A stretch of DNA of 45,383 bases from Paracoccaceae bacterium (GTDB taxonomy: Bacteria; Pseudomonadota; Alphaproteobacteria; Rhodobacterales; Rhodobacteraceae). Position numbers and translations under genes: made by a program. This document shows, piece after piece, positions 7,687-18,285 of this stretch. Numbering within the stretch: the stretch's first letter is position 1; every line of letters begins with the position of its first letter. The notes under the pieces were generated by a model, which ran no database searches, was not told the origin of the DNA, and worked only from the letters and a program-made list of their open reading frames with translations. The stretch is taken from positions 1 through 45,383 of the forward strand of contig JAPOOS010000077.1 of NCBI GenBank assembly GCA_026713305.1, written 5' to 3'.

Positions 7687-9435
7687 ATGGTCCAGGGTTC
7701 AAAGTCGCTCATCAGCATCGACGGTGGCTCCATCAAGCGGATTACCGCTCTTTCCTTGTGCGCCATAGTGATTGGACTGGTTTCAGCCTTGGCTGCAATT
7801 GCCTTTGTCGACGCGGTGGGCTTGCTAAACCGAATTCTTCTGATATCGCCCCGCGCCCGTGTCCAGTACGAGAGCATACCCTATCTCGTGGAAGCCGCAA
7901 CTCTCCTGGTCCCGACTGCCGGCGGCCTTGTGGTTGGGCTTCTCCTGCTGCGCGTGTCGCCGGAACGTCGGCCGGTGGGGCCGGCCGAGGTGATCAAGTC
8001 GACGCAGTTGGGCACGCCTCTGCCGGATTTGCGAACCGGGCTTGTATCGACGGCGGCGGCGATTCTTTCGCTTGGGGCCGGGGCCTCGGTTGGCCAGTTC
8101 GGTCCTGTCGTCTACCTTGGCGCGCTTGTGGGAAACTTTGCCCGCAAGCTGCAGATCGACGTAAAGGCGTTGCCGACAATGGCGGTGGCGTGCGGCGTGG
8201 CGGCAGCCATGTCGGCGGCGTTCAACGCGCCCATCGCCGGCTTGGTGTTTGCCCACGAAGTGGTGCTTCGTCACTACTCGCTAAGGGCCTTTTCGCTGAC
8301 CACAATTGCCGCCGCCATGGGCTATGTGGTGACCAACATCATATTCGACCGACCTGCCTTGTTCCTGGTGAGCTTTGAAGGCGTCGGTTTCGGGCACGAA
8401 TTCGCGCTGTTCGCCCTGCTGGGGGCGCTGTCCGCGGTGATCGCCATGGCGCTGATGAAGCTCGTCATGTTCAGCGGCCGCATTGCCGCATCCCTGCCGG
8501 TGTTCCCGCCGCTGCGCACGGCCTGCGCAGGGCTGGCGGTCGGGCTGACGGCCCTCTGGCTGCCGGACGTGCTGGGAATTGGCTCGGCGGCGCTGAGATT
8601 CGCCACGATTGAAGGCGCCTTCGAGGCGAACGAGCTTCTCGTCCTCGTGGTCGCCAAGATCGTGCTGACGGCAATTTGCCTGGGCTTTGGATTCGCAGGG
8701 GGGATTTTCAGTCCATCGCTGTTGATCGGCATCATGTTCGGCGCGTTCTTCTGGAGCGTTCTGGACTCGACCCAGTCGATCGCCAATTCGGGAGTGGTCG
8801 CCTACGCCATATGCGGAATGATGGCAATTGCCAGTCCGGTGATGGGGGCGCCCCTCACGGTCATTCTCATAGTGTTCGAACTGACGCGCAACTACGACCT
8901 GACCATCGGAGCCATGGTTGCCGTTGTGGCCTCGAATCTCATTTCGTTTCGAATCTTCGGGCGGTCGCTTTTCGACGTTGTGTTGAAGAAGCAGGGCATC
9001 GATCTTTCGCAGGGGCGGGAATTCGCGCGGCTGGCGGCAGTTCGGGTGGTCGAATACGCCAACGACGACTTTCCCCGGGCGCAGGAGGACGTCACCGCAG
9101 GGGAGTTGCGCCACAGGCTGACGTCGGGAAAGTGGAACGAGGCTTTCGTTGAGAACAGCGAGGGGCAATTCCTGGGAAAGATTTATGGCAGGGATCTACA
9201 CGCCGATTCGGCCTCGACATCACGCGACGTCCTGCACTCGGCGGGACTCGTGTACTCGGAGAAAACCACGATCTTTCAGGCCATGCAGTCGCTTGCCGAC
9301 TTTGTTGGCGACGCTGTGCCAATTGTGGATTCGAAGACCGGGAAACTGCTCGGCGTTGTCACCGAGTCGGCAATCATCGTGGCGTATCTTGAACTTGTCC
9401 ACGACATTCGGCGCGAAGAACATGCGCCTGTTTAG
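7687..9435 (+). CDS. CLC-family chloride channel/transporter with C-terminal CBS domains
   Basis: GAGASVGQFGPVVYLGA, AAMSAAFNAPIAGLVFAHEVV, GFGFAGGIFSPSLLIGIMFGA, SPVMGAPLTVILIVFELTRNYD; C-terminal CBS-like repeats. ORF opens at 7360, but the protein is recognisable from ATG 7687. Confidence 0.88.
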   Translation: MVQGSKSLISIDGGSIKRITALSLCAIVIGLVSALAAIAFVDAVGLLNRILLISPRARVQYESIPYLVEAATLLVPTAGGLVVGLLLLRVSPERRPVGPAEVIKSTQLGTPLPDLRTGLVSTAAAILSLGAGASVGQFGPVVYLGALVGNFARKLQIDVKALPTMAVACGVAAAMSAAFNAPIAGLVFAHEVVLRHYSLRAFSLTTIAAAMGYVVTNIIFDRPALFLVSFEGVGFGHEFALFALLGALSAVIAMALMKLVMFSGRIAASLPVFPPLRTACAGLAVGLTALWLPDVLGIGSAALRFATIEGAFEANELLVLVVAKIVLTAICLGFGFAGGIFSPSLLIGIMFGAFFWSVLDSTQSIANSGVVAYAICGMMAIASPVMGAPLTVILIVFELTRNYDLTIGAMVAVVASNLISFRIFGRSLFDVVLKKQGIDLSQGREFARLAAVRVVEYANDDFPRAQEDVTAGELRHRLTSGKWNEAFVENSEGQFLGKIYGRDLHADSASTSRDVLHSAGLVYSEKTTIFQAMQSLADFVGDAVPIVDSKTGKLLGVVTESAIIVAYLELVHDIRREEHAPV

Positions 9436-10525
9436 CGCATGGCTGCTTCTGCTGCTGGGCGCGGCGTCAGCCGTCGCGTCGTCGGAGCGGAAGCTCACGG
9501 TCGTGTCCTGGGGCGGCCCCTACGAGCAGGCTCAGCGACAGGCCATTCTGGATCCCTTCACGAAGGAAACCGGAATCGAGATATCGGTGCTGGAGTATGA
9601 CGGCACGCCGGCCTCGATTGCGGCCCGTGCCGAGGCCGAAGGCTGGGATCTGATCGACATGACCGAGTTCGACGCAATTTCGGCATGCGACGACGGCTTG
9701 CTCCTGCCCTTGAACGGGGAGGAAATCGTGATTCCCAGCCCCGGAATCGGCGTGCAGGAGGATTTCGTGAAACGGGCGTTCCGCAAGTGCACGGTCGCGC
9801 AAAACGTCTATGCATCGGTAATTGCGTTCAACGTGGAGATGTTTCCGGGAGTGAAGCCGAGCCGTGTCGAGGACCTGTTCAACATCGAGGCGTTTCCGGG
9901 CAAGCGGGCGATTCAGCGCAGCCCCAACGACATACTGGAATGGGTGCTGCTGGCGGAGGGCGTTCCTCCAGGGCAGGTCTATGACCTGCTGAGCACGGAC
10001 CGTGGCTTGCGGCTGGCCTTCAGGAGGCTTGACGAAATGCGCGAGCACATAGTGTGGTGGGACACCGTCGATGAACCGGCACGTCTTCTTGCCGAGCGAA
10101 AGGTGTCCATGGCAAGCGGTTTCAACGGCAGGTTTTTCGCTTCCGCCTACCAGGAGGGCCAACCCATCTCAATTATCTGGGACGGCCGCCTCATAGGCCA
10201 CGAGGTTTGGGGAATAGCCTGGAACTCCGACCAGGTTGAGGAGGCCAAGCAGCTTCTGGCATATGCGACCTCTCCCGAGCGCCTGGCGGCGCTCAGCGAA
10301 ATCATTCCATACGGGCCGACCCGTCGCTCCGCCATGATGCGGGTTGGATTGGGAGGCGAGGCCAACATTCCAATGCTTGATCACCTGCCGAATTCGCCGA
10401 AACACGGGCAACGCTCGCTGACGCTGGACAGCGGCTGGTACGCCAACACCGAGGCGCTGCGCAGCCGACGCTTCAATGCATGGCTCGAGGCGGGACAGGA
10501 GCAGGGAGCGGCGCCGCAGCAGTGA
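9422..10525 (+). CDS. ABC-type extracellular solute-binding protein (spermidine/putrescine-binding-like)
   Basis: Signal peptide MRLFSAWLLLLLGAASAVA followed by KLTVVSWGGPYEQAQRQAILDPFTKETGIEISVLEYDG; overlaps the 3' end of the CLC gene. Confidence 0.82.
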   Translation: MRLFSAWLLLLLGAASAVASSERKLTVVSWGGPYEQAQRQAILDPFTKETGIEISVLEYDGTPASIAARAEAEGWDLIDMTEFDAISACDDGLLLPLNGEEIVIPSPGIGVQEDFVKRAFRKCTVAQNVYASVIAFNVEMFPGVKPSRVEDLFNIEAFPGKRAIQRSPNDILEWVLLAEGVPPGQVYDLLSTDRGLRLAFRRLDEMREHIVWWDTVDEPARLLAERKVSMASGFNGRFFASAYQEGQPISIIWDGRLIGHEVWGIAWNSDQVEEAKQLLAYATSPERLAALSEIIPYGPTRRSAMMRVGLGGEANIPMLDHLPNSPKHGQRSLTLDSGWYANTEALRSRRFNAWLEAGQEQGAAPQQ

Positions 10526-10578
10526 TGCCGATGGCCGCCAGTCGGGGCGTCCCGTTTGGCCGCAACTCCGCAGCGTCG

Positions 10579-11997
10579 TCAGGAAACCAGTTCGCGGGCA
10601 ATCCGACCTGCGATTTCGTGGACTGACAGGACGTCGGGACGCGTGGTCGCAAACGTGCCGGCCGTTACCCTGATTGCCGTCCTTCCATCCACGACGGTCG
10701 GAGTCAGATAGACATGCCCGTCGTCGTTGATGCGCGCGGCAAGTTCCACCGTCAGGCGTTCGGCATGCTCGAAACTGTCGGCAAGGCGGAATCCGAACAG
10801 GGCCAGCTCGCTGCGAAAGGCCACGTCGAACAATGGGTCCGCAGCAAACAGCCTCTCAAGCTCGCCTATCCAGTCGACATGGTCGCGGATCAGTGATCTC
10901 AGTCCGGCCAACCCATGCGCCCGCATCGCAAACCACAGCTTCAACGCCCGAAAGCGTCTGCCAAGCGGAATCGTGAACTCGTTCAAATTGGTGATCTCTT
11001 CAAGGCCGGCTGTCTTCAGGTAGTCGGGCCGCAATCCCACCGTGGCCGCCTGCTGCTGAGGATCGGCACAAAACTGGATGGAGCAGTCGAACTGCACTCC
11101 GAGCCACTTGTGCGGATTGAAGACGACCGAATCGGCGTGCTCGATGCCCTTCCAGATGGTCCTGAACTCCTTGCAGATCATGGCCGACCCTGCCCAGGCC
11201 GCATCAACGTGGGAATAGAGATTGAACTCCCGTGCGATCTCGAGAATCTCGGACAGCCTGTCGCACGCGCCGGTTGCCGTGCCGCCAATGCACCCGACCA
11301 CGCCAACGGGAAGAAAGCCTCTGTCGAGGTCCTGCCTTATGCAGGCGTGCAAGCTCTCGGGGTCCAGAGAGCGGTCTTTCCGTGTGCCGGGCTTGACCAG
11401 GTTTTCCTGGCCGATGCCGGCGAGTCGCGCCGCCTTGTCGACCGACGAGTGATTCTCGGGAGACGCGTAGAGGCGCAGTTGCGGAGCGTTGTGCAGCCCG
11501 CTCTCGTTGCCTTTCCACGACAGCGCCCGCTCCCGCATCGTAAGCACGGCGCAAAGTGTCGCCGTTGTGGCCGAATCCTGAATCAGCCCGGTGAACCTGG
11601 ACGGCAGTCCGACGGCCTGTCGCAGCCAGTCGGTCATGCGCTGTTCCAGTTCCGTGGCGGCAGGCGAGGTCTGCCAAAGCATGCAGTTGCACGCCAGGGA
11701 GGTTGCGAGTTGCTCCGCGATCATGGACGGAAAGGAAGCGTTGGCAGCGAAATAGGCGAAGAACCGTGGATGTTGCCAGTGTGTCAAGCCCTGTGGAATG
11801 AGCAGGTCGAAGTCGCTGAAAATGTCTTCCCAGGCTTCCGCATGTTCGGGAGGAGCCGTCGGCAGCGCATTCAGCAGCTCGCCGGGCCTGGCCTGCGAGC
11901 GGACCGGCATTGCAGGCAGGCGTTCATGGTAGTCGCGGGCCCAGCGGGCAACGTGTTCGGACCACTTCAGAAAGTCGCTTGTGTCCATGAAAGCCAC
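10579..11997 (-). CDS. PLP-dependent group II decarboxylase (aromatic-L-amino-acid decarboxylase-like)
   Basis: THWQHPRFFAYF, SHVDAAWAGSAMICKEFR, VVFNPHKWLGVQFDCS (PLP lysine), FKLWFAMRAHGL-type motif (LKLWFAMRAHGLAGL). Confidence 0.9.
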   Translation of the reverse strand: MAFMDTSDFLKWSEHVARWARDYHERLPAMPVRSQARPGELLNALPTAPPEHAEAWEDIFSDFDLLIPQGLTHWQHPRFFAYFAANASFPSMIAEQLATSLACNCMLWQTSPAATELEQRMTDWLRQAVGLPSRFTGLIQDSATTATLCAVLTMRERALSWKGNESGLHNAPQLRLYASPENHSSVDKAARLAGIGQENLVKPGTRKDRSLDPESLHACIRQDLDRGFLPVGVVGCIGGTATGACDRLSEILEIAREFNLYSHVDAAWAGSAMICKEFRTIWKGIEHADSVVFNPHKWLGVQFDCSIQFCADPQQQAATVGLRPDYLKTAGLEEITNLNEFTIPLGRRFRALKLWFAMRAHGLAGLRSLIRDHVDWIGELERLFAADPLFDVAFRSELALFGFRLADSFEHAERLTVELAARINDDGHVYLTPTVVDGRTAIRVTAGTFATTRPDVLSVHEIAGRIARELVS

Positions 11998-12354
11998 CGA
12001 ATTCGCCTGATCGAGTCCCGCACCGCCCGCGAGGCTGCCAAGGGCGGCCTCGTTCCGCCGCCGGACGCCGGGCGCATTGCCGAAACCCTATACTGCATGC
12101 GGCATCCGCAAGCGAACAGGAGAAGCGGGGCGCGCCGGGGCATCCTTGGAGCGGAAGACGGAAGCAATGCTGGCCGCGGGGCGGTTTCTCGTTGCAATGC
12201 GTTCCGGTTTGCGGCATCTGTCTGTCCATGATGTCCACTGCACTCAATCGAGAATTCTGCATTGGCGGCTGACAATCGCTTGTCGGCCCGGCGTCATACT
12301 TCCGCGCAGAGCAGTTTCCGGGACCGTCGGCAAGGCGAGCCAACAGGTAGCGGC

Positions 12355-13782
12355 ATGAAGATTGCCCTTTGGAATTCCAGGACAGGCCGCAAGGAGGAGT
12401 TCGAGCCCCTCCGGCCGGACCGCGTCCGCATGTATGTGTGCGGACCGACGGTCTACGACAGGGCCCACATTGGAAATGCCCGTCCTGCGGTGGTCTTTGA
12501 CCTCCTGTTCAAGCTTCTGCGGCATTGTTTCGGCGAAGCGCAGGTTGTCTACGTTCGCAACATCACGGACATTGACGACAAGATCAACAACCGGGCGCGG
12601 GAGCTGGCGGACGGGTCAGGCGACTCGCTGCGAGCCACGATCCGCCGGGTGACCGACGAAACCATTGGGTGGTTCCATGAAGACATGGGCGCCCTTGGGG
12701 TCATGCTGCCAACCCACGAACCGCGCGCCACCGACTATGTTTCGGAAATGATCGAAATGATCAAGGCGCTGATTGCAGCCGGCCATGCCTACGTGGCGGA
12801 CGGCCACGTGCTGTTCGACACTCCGAGCTATCCGCAGTACGGCTCGCTGTCGAGACGGTCCCTCAAGGACATGCAGGCGGGAGCCAGAGTCGAGGTGGCG
12901 CCCTACAAGGCCAACGAGCTCGACTTTGTGCTGTGGAAGCCTTCGGACAGCACGCTGCCAGGCTGGGACAGCCCGTGGGGGCGAGGCAGGCCGGGCTGGC
13001 ACATTGAATGTTCCGCAATGAGCCTGAAACTGCTCGGAGAGAGCTTCGACATTCATGGAGGAGGGTCCGACCTGCTGTTTCCGCACCACGAAAACGAGGC
13101 GGCCCAAAGCTTCTGCGCACATCCCGACGCGTCGTTTGCCAGGCTCTGGATGCACAACGGAATGGTGCGGGTGAACGGACAGAAGATGTCCAAGAGCCTG
13201 GGGAACTTCCTGACGGTCAGCGAGCTGCTTGATCGGGGCATGGCAGGCGAGACAATGCGCTTCATACTGCTCGGAACGCACTACCGTCAGCAGCTGGACT
13301 GGACCGCCAGACGCGTGGAGGAGGCTCGTTCGGTGCTGGGCGAGTGGCGCCGCATCACCCGCGACGTCGCTGCGGACGACGCCGGCTGCCACCGAGATGT
13401 GCTGGACATGCTGGCGGACGATCTCAATACGCCGGGTGCGATGTCGGCGCTGCATCGACTGGCGGCACAGGGTTGCAGCGCCGAACTGGCGGCTTCCGCA
13501 AAGTTCATGGGTCTTCTCAACAGCGCTCTCCCCGACGGACTGGCAGGCCGAGTCTCTGAAATCCTGAAAGTGCGGGACCAGATGCGGAGTTGCCGGAATT
13601 TCGCCGTCTCGGACACAATACGTGACAGCCTGCAGGATGCGGGAATAGTTGTTCAGGACACTGCCGGCCGCTCGAAGTGCCACTTCGAGCCAATGGGCAG
13701 GTACGACGGGCAGCTTGCGAAAGTCGAGAAGGTCTTGGAGGAACTGGAAGTCATGGCGGCAAGCGAGGCGCGCGGCGGATGA
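12355..13782 (+). CDS. cysS: Cysteinyl-tRNA synthetase
   Basis: [19 protein letters not shown] (HIGH-like), [39 protein letters not shown] (KMSKS). Confidence 0.96.
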   Translation: MKIALWNSRTGRKEEFEPLRPDRVRMYVCGPTVYDRAHIGNARPAVVFDLLFKLLRHCFGEAQVVYVRNITDIDDKINNRARELADGSGDSLRATIRRVTDETIGWFHEDMGALGVMLPTHEPRATDYVSEMIEMIKALIAAGHAYVADGHVLFDTPSYPQYGSLSRRSLKDMQAGARVEVAPYKANELDFVLWKPSDSTLPGWDSPWGRGRPGWHIECSAMSLKLLGESFDIHGGGSDLLFPHHENEAAQSFCAHPDASFARLWMHNGMVRVNGQKMSKSLGNFLTVSELLDRGMAGETMRFILLGTHYRQQLDWTARRVEEARSVLGEWRRITRDVAADDAGCHRDVLDMLADDLNTPGAMSALHRLAAQGCSAELAASAKFMGLLNSALPDGLAGRVSEILKVRDQMRSCRNFAVSDTIRDSLQDAGIVVQDTAGRSKCHFEPMGRYDGQLAKVEKVLEELEVMAASEARGG

Positions 13783-15440
13783 ACAAGGAGCGGCTTTACA
13801 TATACGACACGACGCTGCGCGACGGCGCCCAGACTTTGGGCGTGCAGTTCGGCGTCACCGAGAAGCGTGCGTTGTCCGACCTGCTCGACGACTTGAAGGT
13901 GGACTACATCGAGGGCGGATTCCCGGGGGCCAACGACACCGACGAAGAGTTCTTTTCCAGCCTTCCGGTCACACGGCATGCGAAGATGACGGCGTTTGGC
14001 ATGACAAAGCGCGTTGGCCGCTCGGCCGCCAACGATCCTGTTCTGTCGCAGGTTCTGGCGGCCAACACGCCGTCGGTGTGCCTTGTCGGCAAGGCCCATG
14101 ACTTTCACGTCCGGGAGGCCTTGCAGGTCACGCTTGAGGAAAATCTGGAGAGCATTGGCGATTCAATTGCTCGGGTGGTGGCTGCCGGCAGGGAGGCCAT
14201 ATTCGATGCCGAGCACTTCTTCGACGGCTATCGCGACAACCCCGAATACGCTCTGGCCTGCGTGCACGCGGCCTATGCACAGGGAGCCAGATGGATTGTC
14301 CTTTGCGACACCAATGGCGGGACGCTGCCCGGAGAAATCGAAGCCTCCACACGCGCCGTGATCGATTCCGGCATCCCCGGCGCCGATGTCGGGATACATA
14401 CGCACAATGACACGGAAAACGCCGTTGCCGGTTCGCTGGCGGCGGTTGACGCAGGCGCCAGGCAGGTGCAGGGGACGCTCAACGGCCTCGGCGAGCGCTG
14501 TGGAAACGCCAATCTCATCACGTTGATGGCCACATTGGCGCTCAAGGAGCCCTACCGTTCGAGATTTGTGCTTCAGTCGTCGTCAAGCGACATCTCCAAG
14601 CTTACCAGTGCATCCCGCATGCTCGACGAGATCCTGGATCGAAGACCCAACAAGCACGCTGCCTATGTCGGGGATTCGGCGTTCGCCCACAAGGGCGGAC
14701 TTCACGCATCCGCGGTGAATCGAAATGCCGCGACGTATGAACATGTGGAACCGGAGAGGGTTGGCAACAGCCGCAACATTCCGGTGTCGAACCAGGCCGG
14801 TCGTGCCAGCATCGATCCGTGGTTTGCCAGACTCGGAATAGAGGACGATTCCATACATCAGAACTGCAAGCGCGACATTCTGGCCGAGGTCAAGCGTCGA
14901 GAAAAGCTCGGCTATACCTACGACGTGGCACAGGCTTCCTTCATCCTGTTGGTCAAGCGCATGACGGGAAAGCTCCCGGAGTATTTCTCCATCAAGCGCT
15001 ATCGCGTGATTGTCGAACGGGACGGTTCCCTGACTTCGGGGCCAGTCACCTCCTCGGAAGCCGTTGTGGTCATGACGATCGGAGACGACCGAATGCTGTC
15101 GGCTTCGGAGGGACTCAACGACGGCCGCGACAGCGGCCCCGTTCACGCGATTTCGAAGGCTCTGAAGCGAGACCTTGGACCGTACCAGAAATACATCGAC
15201 GACATGAACCTGATCGACTTCAAGGTCAGGATCTACGGCACGGGCACCGAGGCGGTCACCCGCGTCATAATTGACTGTGCGGATTCGTCCGGCACGCAAT
15301 GGTCCACAGTCGGGGTTTCCCCGAACATCATCGATGCGTCGTTCGAAGCGCTGGTTGACGCGATAGTTTGGAAACTGAACCGCGAAGGCGCAGTTCCCGT
15401 CAAGGGACTGTCGGAGGCCGCTCCGCAGGACGCCTCCTGA
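13779..15440 (+). CDS. cimA: Citramalate synthase
   Basis: YIYDTTLRDGAQTLGVQF, VDYIEGGFPGAND, LCDTNGGTLPGEI, GIHTHNDTENAVA, GTLNGLGERCGNANL, FAHKGGLHASAV. ATGA overlap with cysS. Confidence 0.93.
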   Translation: MNKERLYIYDTTLRDGAQTLGVQFGVTEKRALSDLLDDLKVDYIEGGFPGANDTDEEFFSSLPVTRHAKMTAFGMTKRVGRSAANDPVLSQVLAANTPSVCLVGKAHDFHVREALQVTLEENLESIGDSIARVVAAGREAIFDAEHFFDGYRDNPEYALACVHAAYAQGARWIVLCDTNGGTLPGEIEASTRAVIDSGIPGADVGIHTHNDTENAVAGSLAAVDAGARQVQGTLNGLGERCGNANLITLMATLALKEPYRSRFVLQSSSSDISKLTSASRMLDEILDRRPNKHAAYVGDSAFAHKGGLHASAVNRNAATYEHVEPERVGNSRNIPVSNQAGRASIDPWFARLGIEDDSIHQNCKRDILAEVKRREKLGYTYDVAQASFILLVKRMTGKLPEYFSIKRYRVIVERDGSLTSGPVTSSEAVVVMTIGDDRMLSASEGLNDGRDSGPVHAISKALKRDLGPYQKYIDDMNLIDFKVRIYGTGTEAVTRVIIDCADSSGTQWSTVGVSPNIIDASFEALVDAIVWKLNREGAVPVKGLSEAAPQDAS

Positions 15441-15470
15441 CAACTGGCAGCGTCTCCGAAGGACACCCGG

Positions 15471-16700
15471 TCAGGCGCCGGGCGACGACCGGCGTCCAGG
15501 TCCGGCGCCCAGCCGCGAATGCCAAAGCAACGCCATTGAAGCGAGCAACAGGAACGGCACCATTGCCCAAATGACGGTGTTCCAACCGGTTTCCGGCGTG
15601 CCTCCGGTGCAGTTCATCAGCGTTCCCGAAGCAAGCGAGCCTACAGTCACCAACCCGAACACCATCATGTCGTTCATGCCCTGGGCTCGCCCTCGCTCAT
15701 GCGGCTCATGCGCCTCGACCAGCATGTTCGTGGCGCCGATGAAGCTGAAGTTCCAGCCAATTCCAAGCAGAATCAGGGACGCATAGAAATTGGGCAGTTC
15801 GACTCCTGAAAGTCCGGCAACGCCGGCCAGCGCCAGGAGGAAGAGACCGGCGGCAACGATCGCCGCAGCGCCGAATCGCGATATCAGGTGGCCGGTGAAA
15901 AAGGCAGGACCGAACATGGCGAGGACATGCAGCGACACAATGTCGGCGGCGTGGTTGGCGGTGAACCCGCACCCCACCACGGCCAGAGGAGCCGATGTCA
16001 TCACCAGGTTCATCAGCGCGTAGGAGACCATCGCGCAAACCACGGCAATCAGAATGCGAGGCTGAGCGATGAGTTCCCGATATGAGCGCGCCGGAAGGCT
16101 GTTCCTGTCCTTCGGCTTTGGAACCGGAATGTCCAGGAACCAGATCAGGACCATGGCGAGGGCATTCAACCCGAAGATGGCCAGGTAGGAACCAAGAAAC
16201 GGAATGGCAAACTGGTTGTGAGTCAGTTTTACAAGCTGCGGTCCTATCACTGCAGCCAGCAGTCCGCCTGCCAGAACGTAGGATATTGCCCGCGGTCGGA
16301 ACGCAGCGCTGGCCGTGTCTGCAGCTGCAAATCGGATCATGCCGTTTGCCGACATGTAGATGCCCGATGCGTAGGCAGCCAGGAGGAAGTACAGGAAGGA
16401 TCCCTCGAGCAGGGCAAACGAACCGATGCAGCCCCCAGCAACGCCTCCAAGGCAGCCAATCCAAAACCCCACGCGTCGGCCAAACCTCTGCATCAAGTTG
16501 CTCAGCCAGGGCGCTGTGGTCATCGACCCGAAGACCATGACCGAAATCGGCAGCGTGGCCCAGCAAACGTTTGGCGCCAGGGACTGCCCGGCAAGTCCCG
16601 CCACGATGAACACAATGGGCATTTGCGCGCCTGCCGTTGCCTGAAGCAGCACGAGCACAATCACGTTGTGCCTTTCCTGTGAAATGGCGGGATGCTTCAT
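15471..16700 (-). CDS. MFS transporter
   Basis: About 12 hydrophobic segments; internal GFGRRVGFWIG-like loop (MQRFGRRVGFWIGCLGG) and MLVEAHEPHERGRAQGMNDM. Confidence 0.85.
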   Translation of the reverse strand: MKHPAISQERHNVIVLVLLQATAGAQMPIVFIVAGLAGQSLAPNVCWATLPISVMVFGSMTTAPWLSNLMQRFGRRVGFWIGCLGGVAGGCIGSFALLEGSFLYFLLAAYASGIYMSANGMIRFAAADTASAAFRPRAISYVLAGGLLAAVIGPQLVKLTHNQFAIPFLGSYLAIFGLNALAMVLIWFLDIPVPKPKDRNSLPARSYRELIAQPRILIAVVCAMVSYALMNLVMTSAPLAVVGCGFTANHAADIVSLHVLAMFGPAFFTGHLISRFGAAAIVAAGLFLLALAGVAGLSGVELPNFYASLILLGIGWNFSFIGATNMLVEAHEPHERGRAQGMNDMMVFGLVTVGSLASGTLMNCTGGTPETGWNTVIWAMVPFLLLASMALLWHSRLGAGPGRRSSPGA

Positions 16701-16959
16701 GGAACCGTTGGCATGACAAGGAACAGGACTGGCAATTGACCATCCCGCCCGAATATGGGATCTGCCATAGCATGAGACAGGTCAATTGCAATCATCTACG
16801 CCAAAAACCGCCATGCACTTGCCCCTGACCGCGCAAGTCGTAGCCTTTGCGGCAGCCAGCCAATGATTCGTTCGGAATCCGGCCCGAATTCGCGCATGCC
16901 GCCGACAGCGTTTCCCTGGGCAGTTCATGGCTGCCACCGACACTTGAACGAGTTTGAGA

Positions 16960-17592
16960 ATGTTGCCTGAAACCGATTCCGCGCACCGGCTTGATCTGCA
17001 GGCCGCTGTGGATGCCTTGGTGACGATCGAGCCCAGATTTGCTCCGGTTGCCCGCCGGGCGGCTCCGCTTTCCATACGCATGCGCAAGGCCGGATTTGCG
17101 ACGCTTGCCGACATCATTGTGAGCCAGCAACTGTCGGTGGGCGCTGCCGATGCCATTGCAGGGCGGCTGCTGGACCAGAGCATTGTCAGTCGTCAGGACT
17201 ACCTGGATGCCTCCGACGAGGTGCTGAGGCAGTGCGGCCTGTCGCACCAGAAAATCGGGTACATCAGGGCTCTTGCACTAGGCGGCGTTGACTTCGACGC
17301 ACTGGAGAGCCTGCCCGATCGATCGGTGGTTGAGATCCTGACAGGCATCCGCGGCATTGGCCCATGGACCGCGAAAATCTATCTGATATTCTGCCTTGGC
17401 CGGCTGGACGTGATACCGGCGGGAGATCTTGCGGTGCGCGAGGCGGCCCGGGACCTCCTTCAGCTGGAGGATCGACCAACCGAACGGCAGCTTCTGGTCA
17501 TTGCCGAGGCCTGGACACCTTGGAGAACCGTTGCGGCGTGCCTACTTTGGGAGTGTTATCGAATGAAGAAGAAAAGGGTAGGAATTCGATGA
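16960..17592 (+). CDS. DNA-3-methyladenine glycosylase (AlkA-like, HhH-GPD family)
   Basis: FATLADIIVSQQLSVGAADAIAGRL, LTGIRGIGPWTAKIYLIFCLGRLDVIPAGDLAVREAA (HhH-GPD), WTPWRTVAACLLWECYR. Confidence 0.92.
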   Translation: MLPETDSAHRLDLQAAVDALVTIEPRFAPVARRAAPLSIRMRKAGFATLADIIVSQQLSVGAADAIAGRLLDQSIVSRQDYLDASDEVLRQCGLSHQKIGYIRALALGGVDFDALESLPDRSVVEILTGIRGIGPWTAKIYLIFCLGRLDVIPAGDLAVREAARDLLQLEDRPTERQLLVIAEAWTPWRTVAACLLWECYRMKKKRVGIR

Positions 17593-18248
17593 AGCAGTCC
17601 ATGACGGCCGAAAGAAGAGAGGCATTGTCGGGAACCACCGGGAGCATGGTGGTCTTCCTGCACGGATACGGCGCCAACGGAGCCGACCTGTTGGGTCTTG
17701 CCGACCATCTGGCCGAGACGATGCCCGACACGCTGTTTGTCTCACCCAACGCGCCGCATGCCTGTAGGTCATATCCGGGTGGGTACCAGTGGTTTCCGCT
17801 GCCGCCGTACGATGCTGCCACGCCGGTGCAATTCGGACTTGCACTGCAGGAGTCCATTCATCACTTGGAACTGTTGCTGAAGGCCGAAGCGGAGGATGCC
17901 GGAGTGGGATTGAACGATGTCGTTCTCTTCGGATTCTCGCAGGGCGCCATGATGGCCCTGGAAATGGCGCCGCGCATCAATCCCCGTTTGGCTGCGGTGG
18001 TCGGATTCGCCGGCGCCCTGTTCAATGACGTCCCGACGGATCCGGCGACGAGTTCCCGACCGCCCATAATGCTCGGGCACGACAAGGATGACCCGATTGT
18101 GCCCTACGCGGCGCTGGATGAAGCCGCCACGGCGCTGGAAAAGGCTGGTTTCAGGGTCTACACATACACTTCGAGCGGTTTCGAGCACGAACTTTCGCCG
18201 ATTGGAATTGGCGCGGCGCTGCATTTCATGGTACGCGAGCTTGGGTGA
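17589..18248 (+). CDS. Phospholipase/carboxylesterase family alpha/beta hydrolase
   Basis: MVVFLHGYGANGADLLGLA, LFVSPNAP, VVLFGFSQGAMMALEMA (GxSxG), GHDKDDPIVPYAAL; ATGA overlap with the upstream gene. Confidence 0.9.
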   Translation: MKQSMTAERREALSGTTGSMVVFLHGYGANGADLLGLADHLAETMPDTLFVSPNAPHACRSYPGGYQWFPLPPYDAATPVQFGLALQESIHHLELLLKAEAEDAGVGLNDVVLFGFSQGAMMALEMAPRINPRLAAVVGFAGALFNDVPTDPATSSRPPIMLGHDKDDPIVPYAALDEAATALEKAGFRVYTYTSSGFEHELSPIGIGAALHFMVRELG

Positions 18249-18285
18249 ATTGCCCTGGTTTGAAGGTACGAAGGAGACTCTTAAG

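Noticed and set aside
12616-13683. 355-aa minus-strand ORF opposite cysS
   Set aside because: Antisense to cysS with no motifs.
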